Shown: in pieces, positions 18,825 to 28,151 of the stretch
Layout of the letters: each line of letters starts with the position of its first letter
Numbering within the stretch: position 1 is the stretch's first letter
From: Bacteroidota bacterium
Lineage (GTDB): Bacteria; Bacteroidota; Rhodothermia; Rhodothermales; Bin80
DNA: 51,070 nt
NCBI GenBank assembly: GCA_026708685.1
Contig: JAPOUL010000104.1
Location: 1 to 51,070 of the forward strand
Direction: 5' to 3'
Translations under genes and position numbers: made by a program
The notes under the pieces: model-generated
The model's input: the letters and a program-made list of their open reading frames with translations, nothing else
The model's database searches: none
What the model was told of the DNA's origin: nothing

Positions 18825-19243
18825 TTACAGGAGATTTCAACGTTCAAATTTCGGCCCGCGTATCCGAGTTGCATGATCTTGCAGCAATGGTAGAAACCTT
18901 TGGGGAAGCCCAGGAGCTCCCCAATCGGACCGTATTTATCATCAACCTTGCCCTAGAGGAATTAGTCACCAATACGCTGGTTCATGGTGTCTTTGACGAC
19001 GGGGTTGAACCCAAAATCAAAATCAACCTGACAGCTTCTAAGCAGCATGTCACTGTCGTGGTTGAGTCCAACGGTGGAGCGTTTGATCCTACCGAGGATT
19101 CCAATCCAGATACGACCAGCGAGTTGGCAAACCGTCCGATCGGAGGTCTTGGCTTGCATCTTGTCAAGGCACAGGCGGATGGATATTCCTATGAGTTTAT
19201 TGATGGCATCAATCGACTCACTTTGGAATATAATACCGCATAG
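18821..19243 (+). CDS. RsbW/SpoIIAB-like anti-sigma serine kinase
   Basis: The 140-residue GHKL-ATPase protein fits the anti-sigma kinase of a partner-switching pathway: it would phosphorylate the STAS protein and hold a sigma factor or other target. The N-box is ALEELVTNTLVHG (E47, N51) and the G2 region is GGLGLHLVK. In the G1 box the usual Asp is replaced: the sequence reads VVVESNGGAFDP with Ser at residue 83 where D-x-G is expected. The ATG at 18821 overlaps the phosphatase stop (ATGA), giving strong coupling; an upstream in-frame ATG at 18773 lies inside the phosphatase gene and is rejected. Whether it still binds ATP normally is open. Confidence 0.85.
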   Translation: MITGDFNVQISARVSELHDLAAMVETFGEAQELPNRTVFIINLALEELVTNTLVHGVFDDGVEPKIKINLTASKQHVTVVVESNGGAFDPTEDSNPDTTSELANRPIGGLGLHLVKAQADGYSYEFIDGINRLTLEYNTA

Positions 19244-19251
19244 TTCTTATA

Positions 19252-19280
19252 TTGAACTTTATTCTATTCATTTGTTAAAT
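19252..19280 (+). promoter_or_regulatory. Possible sigma-70-like promoter for STAS gene
   Basis: TTGAAC (19252-19257) and TTAAAT (19275-19280) are separated by 17 bp and lie 29 bp before the STAS start codon, in the only sizeable gap of this module. It could provide extra STAS protein independent of the upstream genes. Rhodothermota promoter rules are not certain, so this is tentative. Confidence 0.35.
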
Positions 19281-19309
19281 CAACATATCACCACTTGGAG
19301 GAACCATCT

Positions 19310-19663
19310 ATGGCCAGTAATATTGACGTACAAGAAGAACGCGAAGGAGATGTTCTTATCATGATCCCCGTTGGACGGATCGACAGTTCCAATGCTCCCA
19401 TTTTTGAGCGCTTGGTCAAAGATCGCATTGACGATGGAGAGACAAAAATCGTTGTTGACTTCACCAAGCTATCCTTTATCAGTAGTTCGGGAATGCGTGT
19501 GCTGTTGATTGGGGCGAAAAATATTCAGTCTAATCAAGGCAAACTCGTTCTCTGTAGCATGCGAGATAGCATTCGTGAGATCTTTAGTATTAGCGGGTTT
19601 GATACAATTATTCCCGTTGTGCAGGATCGTATCGCCGCCATTGATCTCCCCTTGACCGGTTAG
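19310..19663 (+). CDS. STAS-domain anti-sigma factor antagonist
   Basis: The 117-residue single-domain STAS protein is of the SpoIIAA/RsbV type. The conserved region KIVVDFTKLSFISSSGMRVLL contains the phospho-acceptor loop; by alignment to DSSG in SpoIIAA the acceptor is probably S59 (loop residues S58-S59-S60-G61). Unphosphorylated, it should bind the kinase encoded upstream and release that kinase's target. The ATG at 19310 was chosen because GGAGG lies 8-9 bases before it; the frame extends further upstream to 19295 without support. With the phosphatase and kinase it completes a partner-switching set. No sigma factor is adjacent; the ECF-type gene at 42838 is remote and no link can be claimed. 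Confidence 0.92.
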   Translation: MASNIDVQEEREGDVLIMIPVGRIDSSNAPIFERLVKDRIDDGETKIVVDFTKLSFISSSGMRVLLIGAKNIQSNQGKLVLCSMRDSIREIFSISGFDTIIPVVQDRIAAIDLPLTG

Positions 19664-20386
19664 GTTCTGGTGGTATTCCACCACGCTGTACTCTTGCTGA
19701 AGCACCTTTAATGGTTGAGCTGTCGGGGGCTTTCCCTAACAATCTAATGGGTTGCTTCTCCAGTATCTACGAATGCTCCTGTGGCTGGAGTATCCTGTTG
19801 TCTTTGATCCATCATGATGCGTTATGATTGGTGAACTCACTGCTGGACATGTACCTGTCAGAGTTCCATGTCAGAAGGAATATGTGTGAGGTGCATGATC
19901 GCGTTACTCTCTGCGGCCATGTTCCTGATCCTGCTACTTCTCATTGATAACACATCAACATGAGTAACAATATGCCGCATTTGTAGTGATCTTTCCCTCC
20001 AGAACTTAGATGTTCTTCATCCGAGTTTGTCAAGTGTAGGCATATTTTTCTTCTTCAAGGCATGGCTTGCCTTTCGTGGTACTCGGATTTTGATGGAAGT
20101 TGTCATGTGATGTGGGCAATTCCTAAGGGGACTGAAAGATGATGCCGCTGAAGAAAGGAGGTCCAGTCATCCAAGGGTAGGCTCAGGGAAAAGATGAACG
20201 AACTCTGCGAAAGGGGTAGGTTGCTAAGAGAATGTTTGAGATGATGATTCAGTCCCTGCCAGATTGCATGTCGTTCTGATACGATGCTATAGTTTGGTCA
20301 AGAAAGTTTCTTTGTCATGGAGGTTTCCATCATGATCCACAACGGATCCAAAGTGTTAGGCAACCGAGCAGATTCGAGATACATCT
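19664..20386. other. 723-bp stretch without a recognisable gene
   Basis: Neither strand shows a convincing coding frame or a known RNA. Short protein-like scraps occur (for example MMPLKKGGPVIQG on the plus strand, interrupted at once by stops), consistent with old eroded sequence. The plus-strand frame opening at 20317 runs antisense into the S9 peptidase gene and is rejected. It separates two convergent transcription units. Confidence 0.45.
19668..19683. terminator. Weak hairpin after STAS gene
   Basis: TGGTGG-TATT-CCACCA forms a 6-bp stem with a 4-nt loop 5 bases after the STAS stop codon. It has no T-tract, so a terminator role is only suggested by position. Confidence 0.3.
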
Positions 20387-23125
20387 TTACTGATCTTCGG
20401 TCAGTTCTAATCCCAGTGTTTTTCCCTTGTCAATGGCTGGAACCCCTTCAGTCATCCATACGGGAGCGGGAGAATCCATCAGGTAGTGGTCAAAGAACTG
20501 TTGCATACGAATCGCAAAATCTCTTCGATTTGGGTATTGGGAAAGTCCATGACCTTCGCCATTGTAGTTCAGCATCCAGACCGGTTTTTCTAGTCGACGA
20601 AGAGCGACAAAGAATTCAATCCCCTGATACCAGGGAACCGCACCATCATCATCGTTGTGAAGCATCAGCAGGGGTGTCTTGATCTTGTCCGCCTGAAACA
20701 GTGGGGAATTGTACAGATACCGGAGGGGGTACTCCCACAGCGAGCCACCGATCCGACTCTGCGTTTGTTCATACTGAAACATACGGCTCATCCCGCTTGC
20801 CCATCGAATTCCACCATACGCACTGGTCATATTGACCACAGGTGCACCCGCTTCTGCAGCGGCAAACAAATCTGATTCGGTAATCATGTAGGCAATCTGA
20901 TAGCCTCCCCAGCTATGCCCCTGCACGCCAACGCGATCGGGATCAATAAATCCCTGATTGATCAGCATGGTGACACCAGGAACCACCGCGTTCAGTGCAC
21001 TTTCACCGGGGTAGCCAACCTTGTAGGGAATATCTGGGACAAACACCACATATCCACGGCTCACATAAAACGAAAAACTGATAGACGATCGTGCAGTCGA
21101 CGGTGGACGGTACTGATGCAAGCCGTCGGACATTTTTTCGTAGAAGTACACCATCATAGGGTATGCCTTTGAAGGATCAAAACCCTCTGGCTTAAAGAGC
21201 ATCCCCGTCAGAGGGAGACCGTCCAGAGAGGACCAATGGACCAGTTCAGCCGAGCCCCATGTGTACATCGATTGCTGGGGATTAATATCACTTACTTTTC
21301 GGAAGTCAGAAAAATCCAGCCCACTCGTCCACAAATCACTGGATTCCGAAAAACTTTCACGAATGAGCAGTAACTGCTCAGCCTTCTTTGCTTTCAGCGG
21401 CCTGCGCAGTCGCTTATCCATCATGATCAGTTCTGTGGGAATACGATCGCTACGGATGTCCGTACGAAGAAATCCTGATGCTTTGGTCTGCATATCAAAG
21501 GCCTCAAGGAGAAGCTCATCGGGGATATGCTCTAGCTCAGGATCCAACAGTACATAACGTAATCGCAGATGGTGATCGCGTCCATATCCATGAGTAACAC
21601 TACGTCGCTGCGTGACCTCTCTGGGATTGACAGCCCAAACATCCGTTCGGTCATAGAAGACAAACTCGGCATCATTTTCAGTCCACCCAGCACTCCCATA
21701 TGGATTGGGGGAGAACGGCCAGTCATGGAGCTCGTTGTGGATCGGATAGTCCATGGAGGCCGTGAGATGGATAGGTGTGCCGCCTTCAGTCGAAAGTGCC
21801 ATCCATGCTAATTGATCACGATCCCACCAAGTCACGTATTCTGTATTGGGAGATAAAGTGGGGAGGTATTGAATGGACTCTAACACCTGGGTCCTCTCAC
21901 CGCTACTGGCATTGAGAAGATACACATCGTACATTCGTGGTGAATCCCAACTGATCTGTTTCTGGTAGGGTAGATTTGACCATCCCAACCCAATATCAGA
22001 ATCTCCCTCCATGCCGATCAAGACATTCGGTATGACTTGATCGGCTAACTGCACGATCTTGAGTGATTCCAGATGGATGACCGCCTGATACGAGCGTTCT
22101 TTTTCCTCCTCAGCATTGACGAGCTGCATGGGCTGCAAAAGGGGATCCTTCCAGTTCCAGATATCTAGAACGGGGGCTTCGTCGTCCTCCTCTGGTTCCT
22201 CATCAGGCTTCGGGGCAGTTCCGAAGAAGAGTCGGGTGCCGTCATTTGAGAAGGATAGATCCCCATGAGGACTGATCCACCACCCCTCCATTAAAGCTGG
22301 ATTGGCAGATGTTGCAATTGCATGCACGCTATCGGAGTCAGTAGACCAGTGGTATACGGCATATTCAGGCGGATCAAGGGTATGTCCCTGATGACTGGAT
22401 AGGAATGCAAGGTGGTTGCCAACTTCATCAAAAGTGATCTGATCATACTCTCCACCATCAGAAAGAAGCGTATCACTGGTGATACCAGACAGATCAACAC
22501 GAATGATGCCAGTATCCAGAGAATCAACTCCTGCGTAGGTGTAGACGAGGTGTGCACCATTGGGGGAGAGTGCATAATCTTTGACATTCGGGAAACGGGC
22601 TTCCTCACCAGTGGCTACATCGTGAAGATGCAAGGTCTGTCCATCACCCACTGAATCTGCTTCAGATGGTTCCAGCAAATAGGCAACCTTACCCGTAAAT
22701 TCTTCTGGAATCTGGTAGGACTCAACATGGGCGATCGTGCGCTGCACTGCCGTCTGGAGGTTTAGAATGGCTAGACTGTCCTTTGGCATGTCCTGATCTT
22801 CAAGTTCTGCTTTGCGGGCGGCACGCAATGTATCTTCGGAAGGAGCAATCAGATAGACGGCATAGCGGGAGTCATGCGTGAAGGTTGCCTGAGTTCCACG
22901 AGGAATCTCATGGATCTGACCATTGCTCAGATGTTCCACCGTAAGAGTTCCATCACCTTTCTCGGGCCCATATTCATAGAAAACCCACTGCCCATCATCA
23001 GATATCGTCCAGTCTGAAAAACGATTCCAGATTTGATAGACATCATGGTCCAAAGGTTTGTTCTGGGCAATAACATCAACACGTAACAAGGAAAGACAAA
23101 GAAAAAGAAAACAGAATCGGTACAT
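20387..23125 (-). CDS. S9-family (prolyl oligopeptidase-like) secreted peptidase
   Basis: The 912-residue protein begins with a signal peptide (MYRFCFLFLCLSLL followed by a cleavage region near VIAQ). A long beta-propeller-like N-terminal region follows, then a C-terminal alpha/beta-hydrolase domain. The nucleophile is S738 in GVQGHSWGGYQ; the acidic residue lies in NDDDGAVPW and the His in GEGHG. It should cleave oligopeptides or remove dipeptides in the periplasm. A GTG at 23149 directly abuts the pheA stop, but ATG 23125 begins the signal peptide cleanly and was chosen. It is the last gene of a six-gene minus-strand run. No T9SS sorting domain is present, so the periplasm or outer membrane is the likely location. 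Confidence 0.88.
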   Translation of the reverse strand: MYRFCFLFLCLSLLRVDVIAQNKPLDHDVYQIWNRFSDWTISDDGQWVFYEYGPEKGDGTLTVEHLSNGQIHEIPRGTQATFTHDSRYAVYLIAPSEDTLRAARKAELEDQDMPKDSLAILNLQTAVQRTIAHVESYQIPEEFTGKVAYLLEPSEADSVGDGQTLHLHDVATGEEARFPNVKDYALSPNGAHLVYTYAGVDSLDTGIIRVDLSGITSDTLLSDGGEYDQITFDEVGNHLAFLSSHQGHTLDPPEYAVYHWSTDSDSVHAIATSANPALMEGWWISPHGDLSFSNDGTRLFFGTAPKPDEEPEEDDEAPVLDIWNWKDPLLQPMQLVNAEEEKERSYQAVIHLESLKIVQLADQVIPNVLIGMEGDSDIGLGWSNLPYQKQISWDSPRMYDVYLLNASSGERTQVLESIQYLPTLSPNTEYVTWWDRDQLAWMALSTEGGTPIHLTASMDYPIHNELHDWPFSPNPYGSAGWTENDAEFVFYDRTDVWAVNPREVTQRRSVTHGYGRDHHLRLRYVLLDPELEHIPDELLLEAFDMQTKASGFLRTDIRSDRIPTELIMMDKRLRRPLKAKKAEQLLLIRESFSESSDLWTSGLDFSDFRKVSDINPQQSMYTWGSAELVHWSSLDGLPLTGMLFKPEGFDPSKAYPMMVYFYEKMSDGLHQYRPPSTARSSISFSFYVSRGYVVFVPDIPYKVGYPGESALNAVVPGVTMLINQGFIDPDRVGVQGHSWGGYQIAYMITESDLFAAAEAGAPVVNMTSAYGGIRWASGMSRMFQYEQTQSRIGGSLWEYPLRYLYNSPLFQADKIKTPLLMLHNDDDGAVPWYQGIEFFVALRRLEKPVWMLNYNGEGHGLSQYPNRRDFAIRMQQFFDHYLMDSPAPVWMTEGVPAIDKGKTLGLELTEDQ

Positions 23126-23149
23126 TGGGCGGGGGGAATGATGAGACAC

Positions 23150-24013
23150 TTATGGATGAGCGATTTGATTGGATCCATCCCAGGTATCTCCGACTGGGTA
23201 GGATCCAAGGATTTTTAAATCAGTGCTGATTTCTTGGAGGTGTTCAAGGGCTCGCTGAAGACGCGGATGCTCAATATCTCCCTCCACATCCAGATAGAAG
23301 AGGTAATAGCCCGGTCGTCCAATCAGTGGACGACTTTCCACTTTATAGAGATCCAGATCACGCAGAAAAAATACAGCCAAACTTTTGAACAGGGCACCAG
23401 GAATATTATACTGAGGCTCAAAGACAATGGATGTCTTCAGTTTGGTCTTGTCGGAATCCATTCTTGGTGCATCATGCGGTGCAAGTGCCAGAAAACGTGT
23501 GTAATTCTTAACATGACTCTGCAGGTCTGTCGCCAGAATGTCAAGTCCGTACTGCTTTGCAGCTCTTGCTGGAGCAATGGCTGCCCTCGCAAGACTCGTG
23601 CCAGAGGCAATCAGTTTTGCTGCCCCAGCCGTGTCATAGGTGGGGGTCACTTCACTGGATCCAAGATGCTGTTTGAGAAACGTCTGACACTGTCCAAGAG
23701 CCTGCGGATGGGAGAGCACATGCGTGATGGTTTCAAGGCTGGCCCCTTTTTTGGCCATCAGGTAATGGCGGATACGGAGTTTAACTTCCCCTGCAATTTT
23801 GACATCATGCTGGCGCAGGTGATCGTAGTTAATGTGAACGCTGCCAAATAGTGAATTTTCAATAGGAATGATGCCACGCACCGCCTGTCCAGATTCAACG
23901 GCCAGAAAGACATCCTCCATGGAAGGGACACCATAGGGATTGCATGATGGATACAGTCGCTTGGCGGCTTCTTCGCTAAAGGCTCCCACTTCTCCCTGAT
24001 AGGCAATTTTCAT
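23150..24013 (-). CDS. pheA: Prephenate dehydratase with ACT domain
   Basis: The 287-residue monofunctional enzyme converts prephenate to phenylpyruvate for phenylalanine synthesis. The catalytic domain shows IPIENSLFGSV, LSHPQALGQC and the TRF motif in KNYTRFLAL. The C-terminal ACT domain has GALFKSLAVF and KVESRP, the sites that bind phenylalanine for feedback control. No chorismate mutase domain is fused. The start was set at ATG 24013 (MKIAYQGEVGAFS), one base after the argS stop, rather than a longer frame from 24082 that would overlap argS. Confidence 0.93.
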   Translation of the reverse strand: MKIAYQGEVGAFSEEAAKRLYPSCNPYGVPSMEDVFLAVESGQAVRGIIPIENSLFGSVHINYDHLRQHDVKIAGEVKLRIRHYLMAKKGASLETITHVLSHPQALGQCQTFLKQHLGSSEVTPTYDTAGAAKLIASGTSLARAAIAPARAAKQYGLDILATDLQSHVKNYTRFLALAPHDAPRMDSDKTKLKTSIVFEPQYNIPGALFKSLAVFFLRDLDLYKVESRPLIGRPGYYLFYLDVEGDIEHPRLQRALEHLQEISTDLKILGSYPVGDTWDGSNQIAHP

Positions 24014-24014
24014 G

Positions 24015-25760
24015 TCACATTCGGATTGGTGCACTGATTCCAAGAATGGACAGTCCATTGCGCAACGTGATCGCAGTGGCATGTGCTAACGCCATACGAG
24101 ACTGTGCAATCTCAGTGGCTTCACCAAGGATTCTGCAGGAGTGATAAAATTTGGTAAATGCTTCAGCAAGACTACGCAAATACGTGGCAAGGCGATGCGG
24201 CTCATAGGTTTGTGCACAGCTCATGACGGTCTCTGGAAAATGAAGGATCTCCTTGATCAATGCAATTTCAGCATCGTGAATCAGTCGTTGCAGACTCTCT
24301 ATGGATGGGTCCATTTCAAGACCAACTTCCGATGCCTTCCTTACAATGGAACAGATGCGTGCATGTGCATACTGAAGATAGAAGACTGGGTTTTTATCGT
24401 TTGCCTCTCGGGCCAGATCCATGTCAAATTCTAAATGTTTTTGAGCAGATCGCATGATAAAGAAATATCGGGTTACATCGGGGGTCACTTCGTTGATGAG
24501 CTCGTCCAGCGTAATAAAATTTGCCTTGCGCGTACTCATCTTGACCTCCTGTCCATTACGCGTCAGAGTCACAAACTGGTAGATGATCACATGGATCCGA
24601 TCGGCATCCAGCCCCAACACATCCAGTGCACGCAGAATATCAGGGTAGGTGTCAATATGATCTGCACCAAAGATATTGAGCAGTAGATCATACCCTCGCT
24701 TGAGTTTATCCATGTGATACGCAATATCAGGCAGACGATACGTTGGTTCCCCTGTTTGTTTCACTAAGACAGTATCGGTCTGCTTCCCTAGTTCGGAGGT
24801 CCTAAGCCATGTCGCACCGTCTTTTTCATACGTCATCTTTTGATCGCCTAGTGACTTGAGAACATCAGACACGGCACCGGTTTCATAGACGCTCTTTTCA
24901 TTAAAATAGATGTCCATCGAAATTCCTAAACGCTCCAAAGTCGATTGAATTTCAGAAAAGATGGTGGATTTAGCAGCTTGTTCAAAGAGGTTATCGGTCT
25001 CTGCATCCAGGAGATCAACGCCATGCTGCTCAGCCAAATCTCGTGCAATCAGGGTGATGTACTCACCCAGGTAGCCATCTTCGGGAAAGGTGTGTGAAAC
25101 GGTCACTGAGGTTTGATCTGCTCCCGCGATGGATTTCGTCTGATAATGCTGACGGTGTGTGATCGCACGGGGCTCGGAGGCAAAGGGCTGGTCAGGCTCG
25201 GCGGTCACCTGTTCATAACGACTACGGACCGAAGCACCCAATACTCGCATCTGACGGCCTGCATCGTTGAAGTAATATTCGCGTGTCACCTGATAGCCGC
25301 TCCATTCCAGAAGGTTGGCAGAGGTGTCCCCCAGGACGGCATTACGCCCGTGACCAACGGTTAATGGACCCGTTGGGTTTGCACTGACGAATTCAACCAG
25401 AGCCGTCTGTCCATGACCAAGGTCAGAGCGTCCAAAATCCATATCCAGTTGTAGACAGGATTCCAGTTCCTGATAGAGATAACTTGGAGATCCCCTGAAA
25501 TTGATAAACCCTCCACCCGCAATCGTAACCGAATCAATGTAGAAGGGGTCATGGTGGTGTTCCCTGTATATCTCAACAACCTGTTCAGCAATGCTATGGG
25601 GGGGGCGGCGTAAATAACGGGCTAGTTTCAGAGCACAGTTTGTGGAAAGATCACCATGATCGGGATTGGCTGGAACAGAGATCTCAATCGTAAAGTCATC
25701 GGGGACTCCATCAAACGTACGAAGGGTACGCTCAAGGGCACCTTCAAGATATTTTTTCAT
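24015..25760 (-). CDS. argS: Arginine--tRNA ligase
   Basis: The 581-residue class I aminoacyl-tRNA synthetase charges tRNA-Arg. ANPTGPLTVGHGR is the HIGH-type signature, and VKMSTRKAN is the KMSKS equivalent. The N-terminal tRNA-recognition domain is present (DLSTNCALKLAR region) and a DALR-type anticodon-binding domain ends the protein. Length is normal. It starts 4 bp after the flavoenzyme stop and is followed one base later by pheA, so it is embedded in the operon-like run beginning at mrdA. Confidence 0.96.
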   Translation of the reverse strand: MKKYLEGALERTLRTFDGVPDDFTIEISVPANPDHGDLSTNCALKLARYLRRPPHSIAEQVVEIYREHHHDPFYIDSVTIAGGGFINFRGSPSYLYQELESCLQLDMDFGRSDLGHGQTALVEFVSANPTGPLTVGHGRNAVLGDTSANLLEWSGYQVTREYYFNDAGRQMRVLGASVRSRYEQVTAEPDQPFASEPRAITHRQHYQTKSIAGADQTSVTVSHTFPEDGYLGEYITLIARDLAEQHGVDLLDAETDNLFEQAAKSTIFSEIQSTLERLGISMDIYFNEKSVYETGAVSDVLKSLGDQKMTYEKDGATWLRTSELGKQTDTVLVKQTGEPTYRLPDIAYHMDKLKRGYDLLLNIFGADHIDTYPDILRALDVLGLDADRIHVIIYQFVTLTRNGQEVKMSTRKANFITLDELINEVTPDVTRYFFIMRSAQKHLEFDMDLAREANDKNPVFYLQYAHARICSIVRKASEVGLEMDPSIESLQRLIHDAEIALIKEILHFPETVMSCAQTYEPHRLATYLRSLAEAFTKFYHSCRILGEATEIAQSRMALAHATAITLRNGLSILGISAPIRM

Positions 25761-25764
25761 GGGA

Positions 25765-26895
25765 TCATCGGTTGATCCAGTTCCATTGAAAGGGAGAGAG
25801 ATCTATGGGAGGAGGCTGATCAAGAGCGAGCGCCGCCAGGGATTCGCCAATAGCTGAACTTGCCTTAAATCCATGGCCAGAGCATGCACTTCCTACGATC
25901 ACGCATGGATCATGTCCATGGTGATAATCAATCAGGAAGCGTTCATCTGGCAGATTGGAATACATACAGACGGTGGTTTTCAGACAGGGTCCAGCTGCCT
26001 CGGGAATGAGTTGCTGTAGGATGTCATAGGCGGGGGCATGGTCCTCTTGACGAACATCTCGATGAAGGTCATTGGGATGAGAGACGGTGGGCCCAACATG
26101 ATGGAGCCCCACCTTGAAGCCATACCCCAGATCCGGACATCCATAGCTACGGATACCGTCAGATGATTCCTGGATAAATGGCGGACATCGGTCAGGGGTG
26201 CAGTTCGGTCCCATGGGGTGAAACCAGGAGTTCGTGACACGTTCAATCGTCATGGGAAACGCTACAAAATCCCGCATCCATGCTCCTGCAGTCAGGATCA
26301 CTTTGGAGGATTCAAACCTGTGATCACGCGTGCTCACGATGACGCGGTTGTTACGGGTTACGCAGGAAACCACAGGATGCCCAAACAGACATGTTGCTCC
26401 ATGCGACGCAGCACGTTTCAGATGAGTGCGGACACAGAGTTCTGGTTGGATGTATCCAGCTTCCAGATCAAGCACTGCAGTCTGGTCAGACTCAAGGCGA
26501 TATGCAGGGAAACGCCGACGAACTTCATCGGAGGAGAGGACCAGATGCTGGATCTCTCCGAGGCGTGCACTTTCCTGAGCATGTTTGATGAATTCGCTAC
26601 CCTGATTGCCGATGGTAAGGCATCCCCCAAGATGCATGAGCTTGGTGGATGATTGTTGCTCAAGATCCTCCCATAGGTGATAAGCACGTTTCAGTAAAGG
26701 TACATAATAGGTGCCTTCAAAGTATGCTTTGCGGATCAGGCGGCTTTCACTGTGGGTGGAGCCAAAAGAGTGTGGAGGAATGAATTGATCAATGCCAAGG
26801 ACAGATGCTCCCGACTGGGCAACGTGATAGAGTGTTGCACTTCCAGAGGCTCCAAGCCCTATGACAATTACATCAAAGGTGGATGGATGCATCAT
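25765..26895 (-). CDS. MTOX/sarcosine-oxidase-family FAD amine oxidase
   Basis: The 376-residue flavoprotein matches monomeric sarcosine oxidase / N-methyltryptophan oxidase. The N-terminal dinucleotide fold reads VIVIGLGASGSATLYHVAQSG, and THSESRLIRKAYFEG is typical of this family. The cysteine that holds FAD covalently is conserved (C310 in TTVCMYSNLPDERF), and GSACSGHGFK lies near the C-terminus. It should oxidise an N-methylated or secondary amine to aldehyde, amine and hydrogen peroxide. The substrate is not predictable: sarcosine, N-methyl amino acids or pipecolate are all possible. Its ATG overlaps the rodA stop by one base (TAATG) and argS follows after 4 bp, an unusual place for a catabolic oxidase. 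Confidence 0.88.
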   Translation of the reverse strand: MMHPSTFDVIVIGLGASGSATLYHVAQSGASVLGIDQFIPPHSFGSTHSESRLIRKAYFEGTYYVPLLKRAYHLWEDLEQQSSTKLMHLGGCLTIGNQGSEFIKHAQESARLGEIQHLVLSSDEVRRRFPAYRLESDQTAVLDLEAGYIQPELCVRTHLKRAASHGATCLFGHPVVSCVTRNNRVIVSTRDHRFESSKVILTAGAWMRDFVAFPMTIERVTNSWFHPMGPNCTPDRCPPFIQESSDGIRSYGCPDLGYGFKVGLHHVGPTVSHPNDLHRDVRQEDHAPAYDILQQLIPEAAGPCLKTTVCMYSNLPDERFLIDYHHGHDPCVIVGSACSGHGFKASSAIGESLAALALDQPPPIDLSPFQWNWINR

Positions 26896-28151
26896 TATCG
26901 ATAGAGTGAAAGCTCAGACCGTCTCATGTAGATGCTCAGAGCAAGTCCCAGAAGGATTGAGTTGGTCAATAGTGCAGAGCCGCCATAGGAGAAAAATGGA
27001 AGGGGAATTCCTATCACTGGAAGGAGCCCCAGCACCATCCCCAAGTTGATTACCACATGAATCAGAAATAATCCCGCGACACCACAGATGAGACATGTGG
27101 CAAAAGGATGCTCTATAGATTGAGAGAGCCAAATCAAGCGCAGGATGAGCGAGGCAAACAGGAGCAATACCAGAACACTGCCCACAAACCCCCACTCCTC
27201 ACCAATCACGGAGAAAACAAAGTCCGTGGACTGTTCGGGAATATACCGACCCTGCGTTTGACTTCCCTGCTTAAATCCATGTCCCCAGAATCCGCCAGAT
27301 CCGAGAGCTGCCTTGGACTGCACAAGGTGGAATCCAACCCCCGAACGAAACTCACTCGCCTCAGGATTTGAAAAAGAAACAATACGGTCAACTTGATAGG
27401 GCTGAAAGACATAATTGAGTGCAAAGGTAGCCATCCCAATGGTCAGCGCACTGGCTAGAACGCCCACACCAATCCACTTGAAATCACGGGTCCCTACCCA
27501 TGCAACGAGTCCGACCACCGCGATGAATCCAACGGCAATCATCCAATGAATGATTGCTAAATATCCTGCAATGGGAAAGATCAGGATCACTCCCACAATT
27601 CTCAGTGGGATGCCATTACAGAGCCAGAGGACTGGGATCAAGCCAGCAAAAACAAGAGTCGTCCCGAGATCATTCTGAAGGACAATCAACATGGCGGGAA
27701 GAACGAGGATGGCCGCAATCAATCCTGCTCTGTGAAAGATTTTCTGGAGTTCCAATCGTGAGGTCCACAAATAGGCACACATACATAACGCACCGATTTT
27801 TGCAAGTTCAGACGACTGAAACCCATAGGGGCCAATGTAAACCCACGATCGTGCACCGCTGACTTCACGCCCAATGACCAGAGCAACAATCAGCAGGACT
27901 ATTGTGGAGATATAAATCAGTGGAGCGAGACGAGTCAGCAAATTCACGGGGATCAACAGGGTCCCTACGAATGCGATCAGCGAGATGCCCAACCACATCA
28001 GCTGTCGCTGAAAACTGTTCTGGACCGTGCTGAGCAAAAACTCCTGGGCCTCACCGTGTGTGGAACTGTAGATGGCTACCAAACCGCAGGCACACAGACA
28101 AAGCCACACAAAGACAGACAGAAAATCAAGCTGTTGATACCATCTCCGCAT
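26895..28151 (-). CDS. rodA: Rod-shape-determining protein RodA (SEDS glycosyltransferase)
   Basis: The 418-residue polytopic membrane protein of the SEDS family polymerises glycan strands during lateral cell-wall growth, working with PBP2. About ten hydrophobic helices are evident. Conserved stretches include LQNDLGTTLVFAG and FVFSVIGEEWGFVG, and the C-terminal IPLPFFSYGGSALLTN carries the family signature. It overlaps both neighbours by one base (TAATG), with mrdA upstream, which is the classical PBP2-RodA pairing. mreB, mreC and mreD, often found just upstream, are not in this cluster. Confidence 0.95.
   Translation of the reverse strand: MRRWYQQLDFLSVFVWLCLCACGLVAIYSSTHGEAQEFLLSTVQNSFQRQLMWLGISLIAFVGTLLIPVNLLTRLAPLIYISTIVLLIVALVIGREVSGARSWVYIGPYGFQSSELAKIGALCMCAYLWTSRLELQKIFHRAGLIAAILVLPAMLIVLQNDLGTTLVFAGLIPVLWLCNGIPLRIVGVILIFPIAGYLAIIHWMIAVGFIAVVGLVAWVGTRDFKWIGVGVLASALTIGMATFALNYVFQPYQVDRIVSFSNPEASEFRSGVGFHLVQSKAALGSGGFWGHGFKQGSQTQGRYIPEQSTDFVFSVIGEEWGFVGSVLVLLLFASLILRLIWLSQSIEHPFATCLICGVAGLFLIHVVINLGMVLGLLPVIGIPLPFFSYGGSALLTNSILLGLALSIYMRRSELSLYR

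Noticed and set aside
20317-20682. Plus-strand open frame of 121 codons
   Set aside because: Most of it is antisense to the S9 peptidase gene and it shows no family features.
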